Assembly (NCBI RefSeq): GCF_008386585.1 | Contig: NZ_VUOB01000015.1 | Span: forward strand, 29,963 to 93,962 | DNA length: 64,000 nucleotides | Direction of reading: 5' to 3' | From: Solihabitans fulvus | GTDB lineage: Bacteria; Actinomycetota; Actinomycetes; Mycobacteriales; Pseudonocardiaceae | Shown: positions 16,926 through 24,584 of the stretch, one piece after another | Position numbering within the stretch: position 1 is the stretch's first letter | How the letters are laid out: every line of letters begins with the position of its first letter | The notes under the pieces: model-generated | The model's database searches: none | Seen by the model: the letters and a program-made list of their open reading frames with translations, nothing else | What the model was told of the DNA's origin: nothing | Made by a program: the position numbers and the translations under genes

Positions 16926-17228
16926 CTAGCGCTCCTGGCCGAGGACGCCGGTCGGGTCCTGGCGGAGCCTGGTGAGCTTGTCCATGGTGGCCTGGCCGCG
17001 TCGATCCAGCTCGCGGCCGTCGATCCAGCCTGCCGCGTAGTAGCGGTAGTTCTGGGCCAGCTCGACGAGTTCGGCCAGATAGTCCGCCGACCTGCGGCGA
17101 CGCTCCTCGGAGAAGCCGACCAGCAGCGGAAGCTGGGTATCCACCACCTCGTCGAGCAGCTGGGCGGAACGCAACGCGCGTCGCGCGCGCCACCGACGAA
17201 GGCCCAGCCGCGCCCCGAAATCGCTCAC
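16926..17228 (-). CDS. Small helical protein of unknown function
   Basis: A 100-residue basic, helix-rich protein. It begins VSDFGARLGLRRWRARRALR and has a middle part LAELVELAQNYRYYAAGWIDG with a cluster of aromatic residues, then a charged tail ending in LGQER. No cysteines, membrane helix or known motif is seen. The GTG at 17228 is chosen because the frame upstream is Arg/Ala-rich with no gene-like features; GAGGTGGG about 13 bases upstream is a weak ribosome-binding site. It follows the HTH-TPR regulator gene on the same strand after 226 bases. Confidence 0.5.
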   Translation of the reverse strand: MSDFGARLGLRRWRARRALRSAQLLDEVVDTQLPLLVGFSEERRRRSADYLAELVELAQNYRYYAAGWIDGRELDRRGQATMDKLTRLRQDPTGVLGQER

Positions 17229-17454
17229 CGTGACAGCCCACCTCGCCGTCTGCCAGACGCCCCCCGACCGGGGCTCACCGACGGCGCCCTGCACGATTGC
17301 AGATTTTCGGGCCGTCGATGCTGCATTCGTTCCGAGGAGCGAGAGTGTTACGGGGTCGCGGGCACGAATCTCGCGCGCGACGCCTCGACACCATCCCATC
17401 GGGTGACTGCGACGCGCGACTCATGGGCGGGCCGGCGGCGGCCGGCGCGGACCG

Positions 17455-18828
17455 TCACGCGGCCGAGATGAACTTCGCCAGACGGTCGGACAGCTCGCGG
17501 GCGTCCGGGTTGTTCCTGCGCTTGTCGGCTTCCTTCTTCAGCGGCTTCATCCGGTCCCTGGTGCGCACGGACTTGAGGCTCTCGGACAGGTCGACGGCGT
17601 GGCTGCCGACCTTGGCAGCGTGGTCGAGGTCGCCCTCGAGCATGTGGTTGATGGACAGCGCGGTGAGGTTGAACGACCGGTTGCGGGCCATGTCCTCGCC
17701 CCAGCTGTTGATCGCCTTGGTCAGCGCCGGCACCGCGAACCGCGTGTACTTCGGGTCGACGGTCTGCGCCAGCTCGGTGTGCACGGTGCCGACGATCGCC
17801 GAGAGGTCGACCTCGTCGAAGAACTTCGCCCACGCGGGCGCCTCGGCGACGTTGGCCCTGGAGAACTCGTCCCGCGCCCTGCCAAGCAGCTTGAGCGCCT
17901 GGTCGTCGGTGCCCATCTTCGCGTAGGCCCAGGCCTCGTTCGCGCACAGGATGCCGACCGCGAGCTCCGAACCGGAGTCCTGCGCGGCCAACTGGCCGAG
18001 CTGGAACACCTTCAGCGCGTCGTCCGGCGCGTCCTGGTGCAGGTAGACGCGGCCCATCCGGTACAGGATGTTGGCGACGAGGCCGTCGTTCTTGCCCTGC
18101 TTGGCCAGTTCGAGCGCCCGGCCGAAGTGGTTGCGGGCCGAGTCGACCAACCCGGTGTCGAACGACGTCCAGCCTGCCAGGTTGTGCAGGTCGGCGAGCG
18201 CGACGTAGAGACGGTCCCTGACGACGTCCGTCGCGCTGGCGCCGAGCATCTGCTGGCCCCAGGAGAGCTGGGCCACCACGGCGTCGCGGCAGGAGCCGCC
18301 GCCGTACTGGTAGTCGAGGGCGCGGAGAGCCCGAGTCGCGGCCTCCACCTGCCGGACGTCCGTCATGCCGATCCGTCCAGGAGCCGGAGTCTGGGTGGGA
18401 TGGGTGACCCACGACCCGGAGTCCGCACCGAGCACAGCGGCGCCCACCGTCACGGCTGCCGCGTGCGCGAGGAACTTCCGACGCTTCACCGACTCTTCCT
18501 CCTCAGCTTTGGAGTCGTCCACTGACGCGGCGACCCGTACTGCTGTGGCCTCGTCGTAGGCGAGACCCATGTATCCACGTGGGACACCCAGGCCGTGGGC
18601 GATCCTCGTCAGCACGTCGTAGGCCATGACCTGACGACCCTTGAGGATCTCCGAGACCTCGGACTGTGACTGCCCCGTCAGCGCCGCTATCTGGCGCTGG
18701 GACACGCCCTGTCGGCGAAGCAGGCGGTACACCGAGCTGATGTCCCTGCTCGCCAGCGCGTCCCGCATCTCCTGCTGGTCCCAGACTTCGGGCGTAACAG
18801 GCGAGCTTTGGGAACCGATGGTGTTCAA
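17455..18828 (-). CDS. HTH (XRE) regulator with TPR-like domain
   Basis: A 457-residue regulator. The helix-turn-helix is at about residues 33-66 (VYRLLRRQGVSQRQIAAL, then SEVSEILKGRQ). Residues 113-133 are KRRKFLAHAAAVTVGAAVLG, a twin-Arg plus hydrophobic stretch seen in several large actinobacterial HTH-TPR proteins and probably not a true export signal. From about 160 onward the chain is helical with TPR-like units such as RNHFGRALELAKQG, NILYRMGRVYLHQ and DDALKVFQLGQLAAQ. Relatives of this design (NsdA-like) repress development and antibiotic production in Streptomyces. The start is TTG at 18828, backed by GAGGGGG just upstream; no ATG in frame lies nearby. Confidence 0.82.
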   Translation of the reverse strand: MNTIGSQSSPVTPEVWDQQEMRDALASRDISSVYRLLRRQGVSQRQIAALTGQSQSEVSEILKGRQVMAYDVLTRIAHGLGVPRGYMGLAYDEATAVRVAASVDDSKAEEEESVKRRKFLAHAAAVTVGAAVLGADSGSWVTHPTQTPAPGRIGMTDVRQVEAATRALRALDYQYGGGSCRDAVVAQLSWGQQMLGASATDVVRDRLYVALADLHNLAGWTSFDTGLVDSARNHFGRALELAKQGKNDGLVANILYRMGRVYLHQDAPDDALKVFQLGQLAAQDSGSELAVGILCANEAWAYAKMGTDDQALKLLGRARDEFSRANVAEAPAWAKFFDEVDLSAIVGTVHTELAQTVDPKYTRFAVPALTKAINSWGEDMARNRSFNLTALSINHMLEGDLDHAAKVGSHAVDLSESLKSVRTRDRMKPLKKEADKRRNNPDARELSDRLAKFISAA

Positions 18829-19045
18829 TTGCGCCCCCTCACAGTCCGTATGGGCGTCAACCGCAGAGTAAGGGCACTCCGCACGCCCGAGAAGCCTTCT
18901 TCGGCGAGGCTGATCGGCCCTGCCGAAGTCCTATGACCGCTTATCGTGGAACTGCCACCGATCAGCGCTATGACGCCCCAATCCACTCCGAATCATCGCA
19001 ATCTAGGTTCTCGTAAGCGAGTGACCACGGAGAGGAACCACCATC

Positions 19046-19366
19046 GTGGACCTGATCGAGCGGGCGGTGACCACCAGTTCGGGTGGGACTGTCGATGCCG
19101 CGACGTCCTCTCCGACCGCTGTGTCATCAGCCCTGCCGGGCCAGTCGGACTCCGACTTCGCCTGGCACGGGTCTACCGGGCAGCGCCGCTGGTGGCGGAT
19201 TCGCTGTAGTGACGTGGTTGACCGGGACCGCTGCCTCACCGTGCTCGTCGATCGGGACACGGTCGTGGTGGTCGGCCCACCTGGGGAAACCGCGGTCCTG
19301 TCCGCCGGCCAGCTCGGCGAGCTCAGGACCGCACTACGTGAAGCCGCCGAGCAGGCGGAAAGGTGA
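19046..19366 (+). CDS. Conserved-style small protein, unknown function
   Basis: A 106-residue protein from GTG at 19046, with GGAGAGGAA 9 bases upstream. It starts MDLIERAVTTSSGG, has a central TGQRRWWRIRC segment and a beta-rich part (CLTVLVDRDTVVVVGPPGETAVL) ending in a helix LGELRTALREAAEQAE. The layout suggests one compact soluble domain. It is divergent from the HTH-TPR regulator and 13 bases upstream of the zinc-ribbon gene, so the pair is probably one transcript, possibly under the regulator's control. I do not recognise the family. Confidence 0.65.
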   Translation: MDLIERAVTTSSGGTVDAATSSPTAVSSALPGQSDSDFAWHGSTGQRRWWRIRCSDVVDRDRCLTVLVDRDTVVVVGPPGETAVLSAGQLGELRTALREAAEQAER

Positions 19367-19379
19367 CGGTGACGTTTCG

Positions 19380-19739
19380 GTGGACGAGATCCTCGGACAA
19401 GTTCTTCGCAACGCGGTGTGGGAACGGCTCGACCTGCTCTCCGAGCTGGCCAGCCGGGCTGACGCACCGTCCCTGCTGTCCGTCGCACGCTCGGAGCTGC
19501 CTCGGCTGACCGAGGGCTGGCGGGCGCTGCTGGCCGCGCACGAGCCGGACGAGCGGGGCAACTGCCCCGAGTGCTCCAGCAGGTGGCGGCAGCAGAAGTC
19601 CCCGTGCTCGGTCTGGCGCGCGGCCTACGAACACCTGGTGGCCGGCGGGCTCGCGCCCCGTCCACCTCGGCACCTGAGGTCGGCGCCGCCGACCCCGGAG
19701 CCGATCCGCAGTCGCCGCGCCGTCGCCGGCGCGCACTGA
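19380..19739 (+). CDS. Small zinc-ribbon-like protein, unknown function
   Basis: A 119-residue protein from GTG at 19380. The N-terminal 60 residues are helical (DEILGQVLRNAVWERLDLLSEL). A four-ligand zinc-ribbon-like block follows: His from AAHEPDE with CPEC and then SPC, spaced as HEPDERGNCPECSSRWRQQ with a third Cys in KSPCSVW. The tail is Pro/Arg-rich and probably disordered. It starts 13 bases after the preceding small gene and is followed by a large hairpin at 19798-19856. Possible DNA- or protein-binding partner of the HTH-TPR protein; this is inference. Confidence 0.65.
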   Translation: MDEILGQVLRNAVWERLDLLSELASRADAPSLLSVARSELPRLTEGWRALLAAHEPDERGNCPECSSRWRQQKSPCSVWRAAYEHLVAGGLAPRPPRHLRSAPPTPEPIRSRRAVAGAH

Positions 19740-20025
19740 GACGGGCGGACCCCGACCTCTCGTTCCCCCGACACGGACGAGGTCGAGCTAACGCCTACTG
19801 ACCGGCGGGCCGAGGTGCCCGAACCCCCGACCGCGACACCTCGGGCCGTCGGTCAGGCCACACAACCGCTCCACCACAGACTTCCGCGGGCCGGTGCTGC
19901 GCACCCTCCCTCCCCGACCGGTATCGGTCCGCGGATTCCAACCCGGCGTCGGCGCCTGTACCCCCGAGCGGGCGTCGACGCCGTTCCACGTTCCGTGAGA
20001 CGCGGCGGGAACCGGACCTGGACCG
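19740..20025. other. Gene-free spacer between convergent genes
   Basis: 286 bases between the zinc-ribbon gene and the SDR stop. Apart from the large inverted repeat listed separately I see no gene or RNA. Confidence 0.5.
19798..19856. terminator. Large inverted repeat between convergent genes
   Basis: CTGACCGGCGGGCCGAGGTG (19798-19817) and CACCTCGGGCCGTCGGTCAG (19837-19856) are reverse complements at 18 of 20 positions, with a 19-base C-rich loop. It lies 58 bases after the zinc-ribbon stop. No T run follows, so it could be a terminator acting in both directions or a protein-binding palindrome. Confidence 0.6.
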
Positions 20026-20835
20026 CTAGCCGGCGTTCGGGCCGAAGCGCCCCGAGCCGGTTCGCCAGGTGAGCCACTCCGTGAGGCGGGGCGCGAATCG
20101 CGCGCTGAGCTCGAAGGCCCGCAGCTGCCAGGGGAACATGACCTCGCGCCGCTCCCGGGCGACGGCGTCGACGATGCGCGCGGCGACCTGTTCCGGTGTC
20201 GAGGTGGGGATCAGCGCGGCGATCTTCGGGATGCGCTGCTCGGCACCGGGGTTGTTGACGAAGTACTCGCTGCTCACCTTGCCTGGCACGACCTCGCTGA
20301 CGCCGACGCCGCTGCCCCGCAGGTCCAGCCGGAGCGCGGTGGTGAGCCCGCGCAGCCCGCCGCGCGCGCCCGCGTAGCCGGTGGCGCCTGGCCAGCAGAG
20401 CCGGGAAACCGGCGAGTTGACGGTGACCAGCCAGCCGCTGCCCCTGCGTCGCATGTCGGGCACGAACTCCCTGGTCAGCAGCAGGGCGGCGAGGTAGGGC
20501 ACCGCGGTCATCGCGAGCAGTTCCTCGACGGGGGTCTCCTCAAGGAACAGGAACCGCCCGACCCCGGCGTTGTTGACCAGCACGTCGGGCACGCCGACCT
20601 GCTCGCGGACGCGCTCGGCCAGCGGGCCGATCTGGTCGCCGTCCGCGAGGTCGGCGGGGAACGCGGTAGCCCTGCCACCGATCGCGGCGATCCGTTCGGC
20701 GCGCGCGGACAGCGCTTCGGCGTCCCGCGCCACCAGCAGCACGTGCGCGCCGCGCGCGGCGAACGCCTCGGCGGTCGCCGCGCCGATCCCCTTGGACGCC
20801 CCGGTGATCAGCACCAACTTGTCGGCCAGCTGCAA
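20026..20835 (-). CDS. Short-chain dehydrogenase with altered catalytic Lys
   Basis: A 269-residue SDR. The cofactor motif TGASKGIGAATA is at about residues 11-22, followed by NNAGVG near 90. The catalytic region reads TVNSPVSRL, then TGYAGARGG, so the YxxxK motif is YxxxR: Lys is replaced by Arg. The sequence VPGKVSSEYF follows. The C-terminus has an extension typical of DltE-like SDRs (VMFPWQLRAFELSARFAPRLTEWL). The start is TTG at 20835 with GAGGAG 10 bases upstream. It is the third gene behind the glucosidase and MFS genes, with a 73-base gap. Substrate unknown; activity uncertain because of the Arg. Confidence 0.78.
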   Translation of the reverse strand: MQLADKLVLITGASKGIGAATAEAFAARGAHVLLVARDAEALSARAERIAAIGGRATAFPADLADGDQIGPLAERVREQVGVPDVLVNNAGVGRFLFLEETPVEELLAMTAVPYLAALLLTREFVPDMRRRGSGWLVTVNSPVSRLCWPGATGYAGARGGLRGLTTALRLDLRGSGVGVSEVVPGKVSSEYFVNNPGAEQRIPKIAALIPTSTPEQVAARIVDAVARERREVMFPWQLRAFELSARFAPRLTEWLTWRTGSGRFGPNAG

Positions 20836-20908
20836 GGTCGGGCAACTCCTCGTGTCGTGAACGGGTGGAACCGGACGGGTGGAACCGGGCGGTCAGGACA
20901 CCGAGCGG

Positions 20909-22204
20909 TCAGGACACCGAGCGGACCTTGGTGACCAGGGCCCCCGCGGCGAGGGTGGCCAGCGCCGACACGGCGAACAGGCCACGGTAGCCGCCGAGGT
21001 AGGCGAGCACGCCCGTGGTCAGCAGCGGGGCGATGACCTGCGGCAGCGAGTTGGCGATGTTGACGACCCCGAGGTCCTTGGCCCGGTCGGCCGCGGCCGG
21101 CAGCACCTGGGTGAGCAGGGCGAGGGCCACCGCCCAGTAAGCGCCGAAGCCGACGCCGAGCAGCGGCGCGGCCACCAGCGCGGCCGGCCAGGTCGGCCAG
21201 ACCACCAGGAGCACGGCGGCGAGCGCCATCACGGCGGAGGACAGCAGCACGTAGGGCTTGCGGCGGCCGGACCGGTCGGACAGCCAGCCGACGCCGAGCG
21301 CGCCGACCGTCAGCGCGGCGCCGTAGAGCGCCATCATGATCAGCAGGCCGGTGTCCGGGTCGGGGTAGTGCACCGCGTCCTTGAGGAAGAACAGCAGGTA
21401 GAGCGTGCCGAACGCGTTGCCGAGGTTGATCATGAAGTGGCAGCCCCACGCCCAGGCGAAGTCGGGGTGCTCGCGCGGGGAGATCCACAGGTTGGCCACC
21501 ACCTCCCTGACCCGCCTGCCAGGCCGGAACGCCGCGCCCCTGGCCCGGGAGCGAACCCGGCGAGGCAGCGGCGCGTCCCTGGTGAACAGGACGAACGCGA
21601 GCGCGACGAGCACCACCAGCACGGCGCAGGCCGCGTAGCCGCCGGGCAGGCTGGTGACGACGACCGTCACCACCAGCGCGCCGAGCACGGTCCCGAGCAT
21701 CTGGCTGATGCCGATGAACCCGCCGACCTTGGCCCGCTGGCTGACCGGCACCCGGTCGGGGACCGCCGAGGTGAGGCTCGCCAGCATGCCGTTCAGTCCG
21801 GCCTGCACCAAGCACCAGCCGATCGTCATCACGGTGATGTTCGGGGCCTGGGAGAGCAGCAGCAGGCCGACCGCGCCGAGCAGTGCGCCGGCTACGGTCC
21901 ACGGGTGCCGGCGACCGAACCGGGAGGTGGTCCGGTCCGAGAGCAGTCCGATGGTCGGGTTGGCGATCACCGAGACGGCCGCGCCGATGCCGGTGACCAG
22001 GCCGAACACGGCCTCCTTGTGCCCAGCGGCGAGCAGCTCGGCCTGCTTGGGCAGCAGCACCTGGATGGGCGCGTAGATACCGAGCCACAGCCCGAGGTTG
22101 GCCAGGAACAGCAGCGTGGTCCAGGTCCCTCTGACCGGGACGACCGGTTCGGCCAGCGCCTCGGGCAGGGTGGCGGCCTGGCCGGTCTCTGCCGCGCTAC
22201 TCAC
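20909..22204 (-). CDS. MFS transporter, probably sugar or glycoside
   Basis: A 431-residue major facilitator with about 12 helices. The conserved loop between helices 2 and 3 is visible as GLLSDRTTSRFGRRHPW, and a second in GWLSDRSGRRKPY, giving the usual two-fold design. The start is GTG at 22204, which overlaps the GH1 glucosidase stop by 8 bases, so the two are co-translated. That coupling suggests it imports a glucoside, or exports the product, used by the glucosidase. It resembles the GPH/LacY-like sugar branches more than drug exporters, but this is not proven. Confidence 0.82.
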   Translation of the reverse strand: MSSAAETGQAATLPEALAEPVVPVRGTWTTLLFLANLGLWLGIYAPIQVLLPKQAELLAAGHKEAVFGLVTGIGAAVSVIANPTIGLLSDRTTSRFGRRHPWTVAGALLGAVGLLLLSQAPNITVMTIGWCLVQAGLNGMLASLTSAVPDRVPVSQRAKVGGFIGISQMLGTVLGALVVTVVVTSLPGGYAACAVLVVLVALAFVLFTRDAPLPRRVRSRARGAAFRPGRRVREVVANLWISPREHPDFAWAWGCHFMINLGNAFGTLYLLFFLKDAVHYPDPDTGLLIMMALYGAALTVGALGVGWLSDRSGRRKPYVLLSSAVMALAAVLLVVWPTWPAALVAAPLLGVGFGAYWAVALALLTQVLPAAADRAKDLGVVNIANSLPQVIAPLLTTGVLAYLGGYRGLFAVSALATLAAGALVTKVRSVS

Positions 22205-23492
22205 CGCGCACCAGCCCTCGGTACCAGTGGAAGGAGTCCCGCCGCGTGCGTTCCTGCGTCTCGAAGTCGACCTGCACCAGGCCGAAGCGCTGCGAGTACC
22301 CCGAGTCCCACTCGAAGTTGTCCAGCAGCGACCAGACGAAGTAGCCGCGCACGTCCACCCCGGCGGCCATCGCCTCGCGCGCCGCCGCGACGTGCCCGGC
22401 CAGGTAGTCGATCCGCGCCTGGTCGTGCACGCCGTCGGGATAGCTGCACCCGCTCTCGGTGAGGTGGATGGGCGGCAGCGCCGTCCCGTAGCGGTCGCGC
22501 AGCGTCACCAGCATCTCCCGGAGGCCGTCGGGCACCACGGGCCAGCCGAACCCGGTCCTCGGGTACTCCTCGATGTCGACCAGGTCGAACGGCAGCGGGT
22601 TGCCCGGCGACGGCGCGCGCAGCCTGGTGGGGTTGTAGTAGTTGACGCCGTAGAAGTCGAGCGGCGCGGCGATCGTGGCCAGGTCCTCGGCGGAGGCCGG
22701 GGGCAGCCGGTCGGCCAGCTCGTCGGGGTAGCGGCCGAGCAGCTGCGGGTCGGCGTAGATCCAGTTGTGCAGCGCGCTGTAGGCCGCGGCGGCGGCGACG
22801 TCCTCGGCGGAGTCGGTGGCCGGCCAGGCCGGGGTGTGGTTGTTGGCGGTGCCGACGGCCTTGGCGCCCTGGGCGCGCAGCGCCTGGACGGCCAGCCCGT
22901 GTGCGAGGTTGAGGTGGTGCGCGGTGGGCAGCGCGTCGAACAGCAGCGACTGGCCGGGGGCGTGCTGGCCGATGGCGTAGCCGAGCAGCGTGACCATGGC
23001 GGGCTCGTTGATGGGGATCCACCTGGTGACGCGGTCGGCGAGCCGCTGCCCGACCAGCCCGGCGTACTCGGCGAAGCGCTCGGCGGTGTCCCTGGACAGC
23101 CAGCCGCCCGCGTCCTCGATCGGCTGCGGGGTGTCCCAGTGGTAGAGCGTCGCCATCGGCTCGATGCCGGCGGCGCACAGCTCGTCGACGAGGCGGTCGT
23201 AGAACGCGAGCCCCTCGGCGTTGGCCGGCCCGGTGCCGGTCGGCTGGATGCGGGGCCAGGCGATGGAGAAGCGGTAGGAGCCGATGCCGAGCTCGGCCAT
23301 CAGCGCGACGTCCTCGCTGTGCCGGTGGTAGTGGTCGCAGGCCATGTCACCGGTGTCGCCGCCGAGGATCTTGCCAGGGGTGGCGCAGAAGGTGTCCCAC
23401 GTCGAGCGGCCTCTGCCGCCCTCGGCGACGGCGCCCTCGATCTGATAGGCGGACGTGGAGACTCCCCAGAGGAAGCCGTCGGGGCTGGTCAT
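22197..23492 (-). CDS. GH1 family beta-glucosidase
   Basis: A 431-residue glycoside hydrolase of family 1 (retaining). It opens with FLWGVSTSAYQIEGAV, the family N-terminal signature. The acid/base Glu163 is in PINEPAMV and the nucleophile Glu346 is in HLTESGC, where the usual TENG is TESG. YGVNYYNPTRL and FVWSLLDNFEWDSGY, which form the sugar site, are intact. There is no signal peptide, so it acts inside the cell on an imported glucoside. ATG at 23492 with GGAGG upstream. It heads an operon with the MFS and SDR genes and is divergent from a TetR gene. Confidence 0.92.
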   Translation of the reverse strand: MTSPDGFLWGVSTSAYQIEGAVAEGGRGRSTWDTFCATPGKILGGDTGDMACDHYHRHSEDVALMAELGIGSYRFSIAWPRIQPTGTGPANAEGLAFYDRLVDELCAAGIEPMATLYHWDTPQPIEDAGGWLSRDTAERFAEYAGLVGQRLADRVTRWIPINEPAMVTLLGYAIGQHAPGQSLLFDALPTAHHLNLAHGLAVQALRAQGAKAVGTANNHTPAWPATDSAEDVAAAAAYSALHNWIYADPQLLGRYPDELADRLPPASAEDLATIAAPLDFYGVNYYNPTRLRAPSPGNPLPFDLVDIEEYPRTGFGWPVVPDGLREMLVTLRDRYGTALPPIHLTESGCSYPDGVHDQARIDYLAGHVAAAREAMAAGVDVRGYFVWSLLDNFEWDSGYSQRFGLVQVDFETQERTRRDSFHWYRGLVRGE

Positions 23493-23612
23493 CCACTACC
23501 TCCGTGCGATCAAACGTGAAATTCATTCGGATCGTAGGCGTGTTGCGGCTCACACGGAAGTACTCAAGCCCGACTACGGGCAAGATGGGAACCCCACGTC
23601 CGAGGAGCCGCC

Positions 23613-24227
23613 GTGACCACGCCAACCCCGCTCCGTCGACAGCCGGTGCAGCAGCGCAGCGCCAAGCGGGTCGAGCGCATGCTCGCCGCGTGCGCCGCGC
23701 TGATCGAGGAGGTCGGCTACGACGGGGTCACCACCACGCTGATCGCGGAACGGGCCGGCGTCGCGGTCGGCTCGCTCTACCAGTTCTTCCCCGACAAGCG
23801 GGCCGTGGTGCAGGCGCTGACGCTGCGCAACCTCGACACGTTCATGGCGGCCGTCGTCGAACGGTTCAGCTCGCCGACGCTGGAGCACTGGTGGGACGCG
23901 GTCGACTCGGTGTTCGACGTGTACGTGCGGATGCACCGCGAGGTGCCCGCGTTCAGCCGGCTGCACTTCGGCGACGTGGTCGACCTGCGGCTGCTCGACG
24001 ACCGCAGGGACAACAACGCGGTGATCGCCGAGCGGCTCGGCGAGCTGATCGCGACCAAGTTCGCCCTGACGCTCGACCAGGTGCAGCTGCCCATCTCGAT
24101 CGCGGTCGAGGCGGCCGACGCCGTGCTGCGCATGGCCTTCCGCCGCGACCAGCTCGGCGACCAGAGCGTGCTGGCGGAGGCCAAGATCCTCATCCGCGGC
24201 TACCTGTCGGCCCGCATCGGCGAGTAG
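23613..24227 (+). CDS. TetR family regulator
   Basis: A 204-residue repressor. The DNA-binding domain is at about residues 12-58 (QRSAKRVERMLAACAALIEEVGYDG, then TTLIAERAGVAVGSLYQFFPDKRAVVQAL). The C-terminal ligand domain is helical and includes HWWDAVDSVFDVYVRMHREV. GTG start with GAGGAG upstream. It faces the glucosidase operon across 120 bases, so it most likely represses that operon and itself in response to a glucoside or a related compound. Confidence 0.88.
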   Translation: MTTPTPLRRQPVQQRSAKRVERMLAACAALIEEVGYDGVTTTLIAERAGVAVGSLYQFFPDKRAVVQALTLRNLDTFMAAVVERFSSPTLEHWWDAVDSVFDVYVRMHREVPAFSRLHFGDVVDLRLLDDRRDNNAVIAERLGELIATKFALTLDQVQLPISIAVEAADAVLRMAFRRDQLGDQSVLAEAKILIRGYLSARIGE

Positions 24228-24250
24228 CCCGACACCCCTCAACACCCCAC

Positions 24251-24300
24251 CAGCAAACAAACCCCACCCGCCCTGGGGGGCCTGCCCTTGGCCAGCCTAG
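24251..24300. repeat. C/G-rich element related to the block beside the IS remnant
   Basis: The stretch CCCACCCGCCCTGGGGGG followed by CCTTGGCCAGCCTAGG resembles CCCACCCACCTCGGGGGC followed by CCCTGGCCAGTCTAG at 16776-16811. Both lie in gene ends, so they may be copies of a dispersed terminator-like element. Confidence 0.45.
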
Positions 24301-24339
24301 GGGGCACCCCAAAGCCGGCGACGGCTGAAAACCGCCGGC

Positions 24340-24472
24340 TGTGGACAAGTCGCGGCCGGACGACCATTGACACCTGTCAGCTGTGCACAACCCGCGGATT
24401 GACGGCGACCGAACCCGCCAGCTGTGCATGACCCGCGGACTGACCGCGCCCCAACCCGCCAGCTGTGCGTGG
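24340..24472. repeat. 41-bp tandem repeat with a DnaA-box-like site
   Basis: Unit 1 (24379-24419) and unit 2 (24420-24460) both start AGCTGTGCAY and carry CCCGCGGA.TGAC, then end AACCCGCC; a partial third unit starts at 24461. TGTGGACAA, a DnaA-box variant, lies just upstream at 24340-24348. The rest of the 24228-24584 spacer holds no gene that I can support. Confidence 0.65.
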
Positions 24473-24584
24473 CCGGGCCGGTGCGGCGGTGTCGCCGAGC
24501 GAGCCGTGGATGTGGGCTGGTGCGGCGGCCAGGAACGTCTCAGGACTCCGCACCACCGGACACCGCACCAGCCGAAACACCGCA

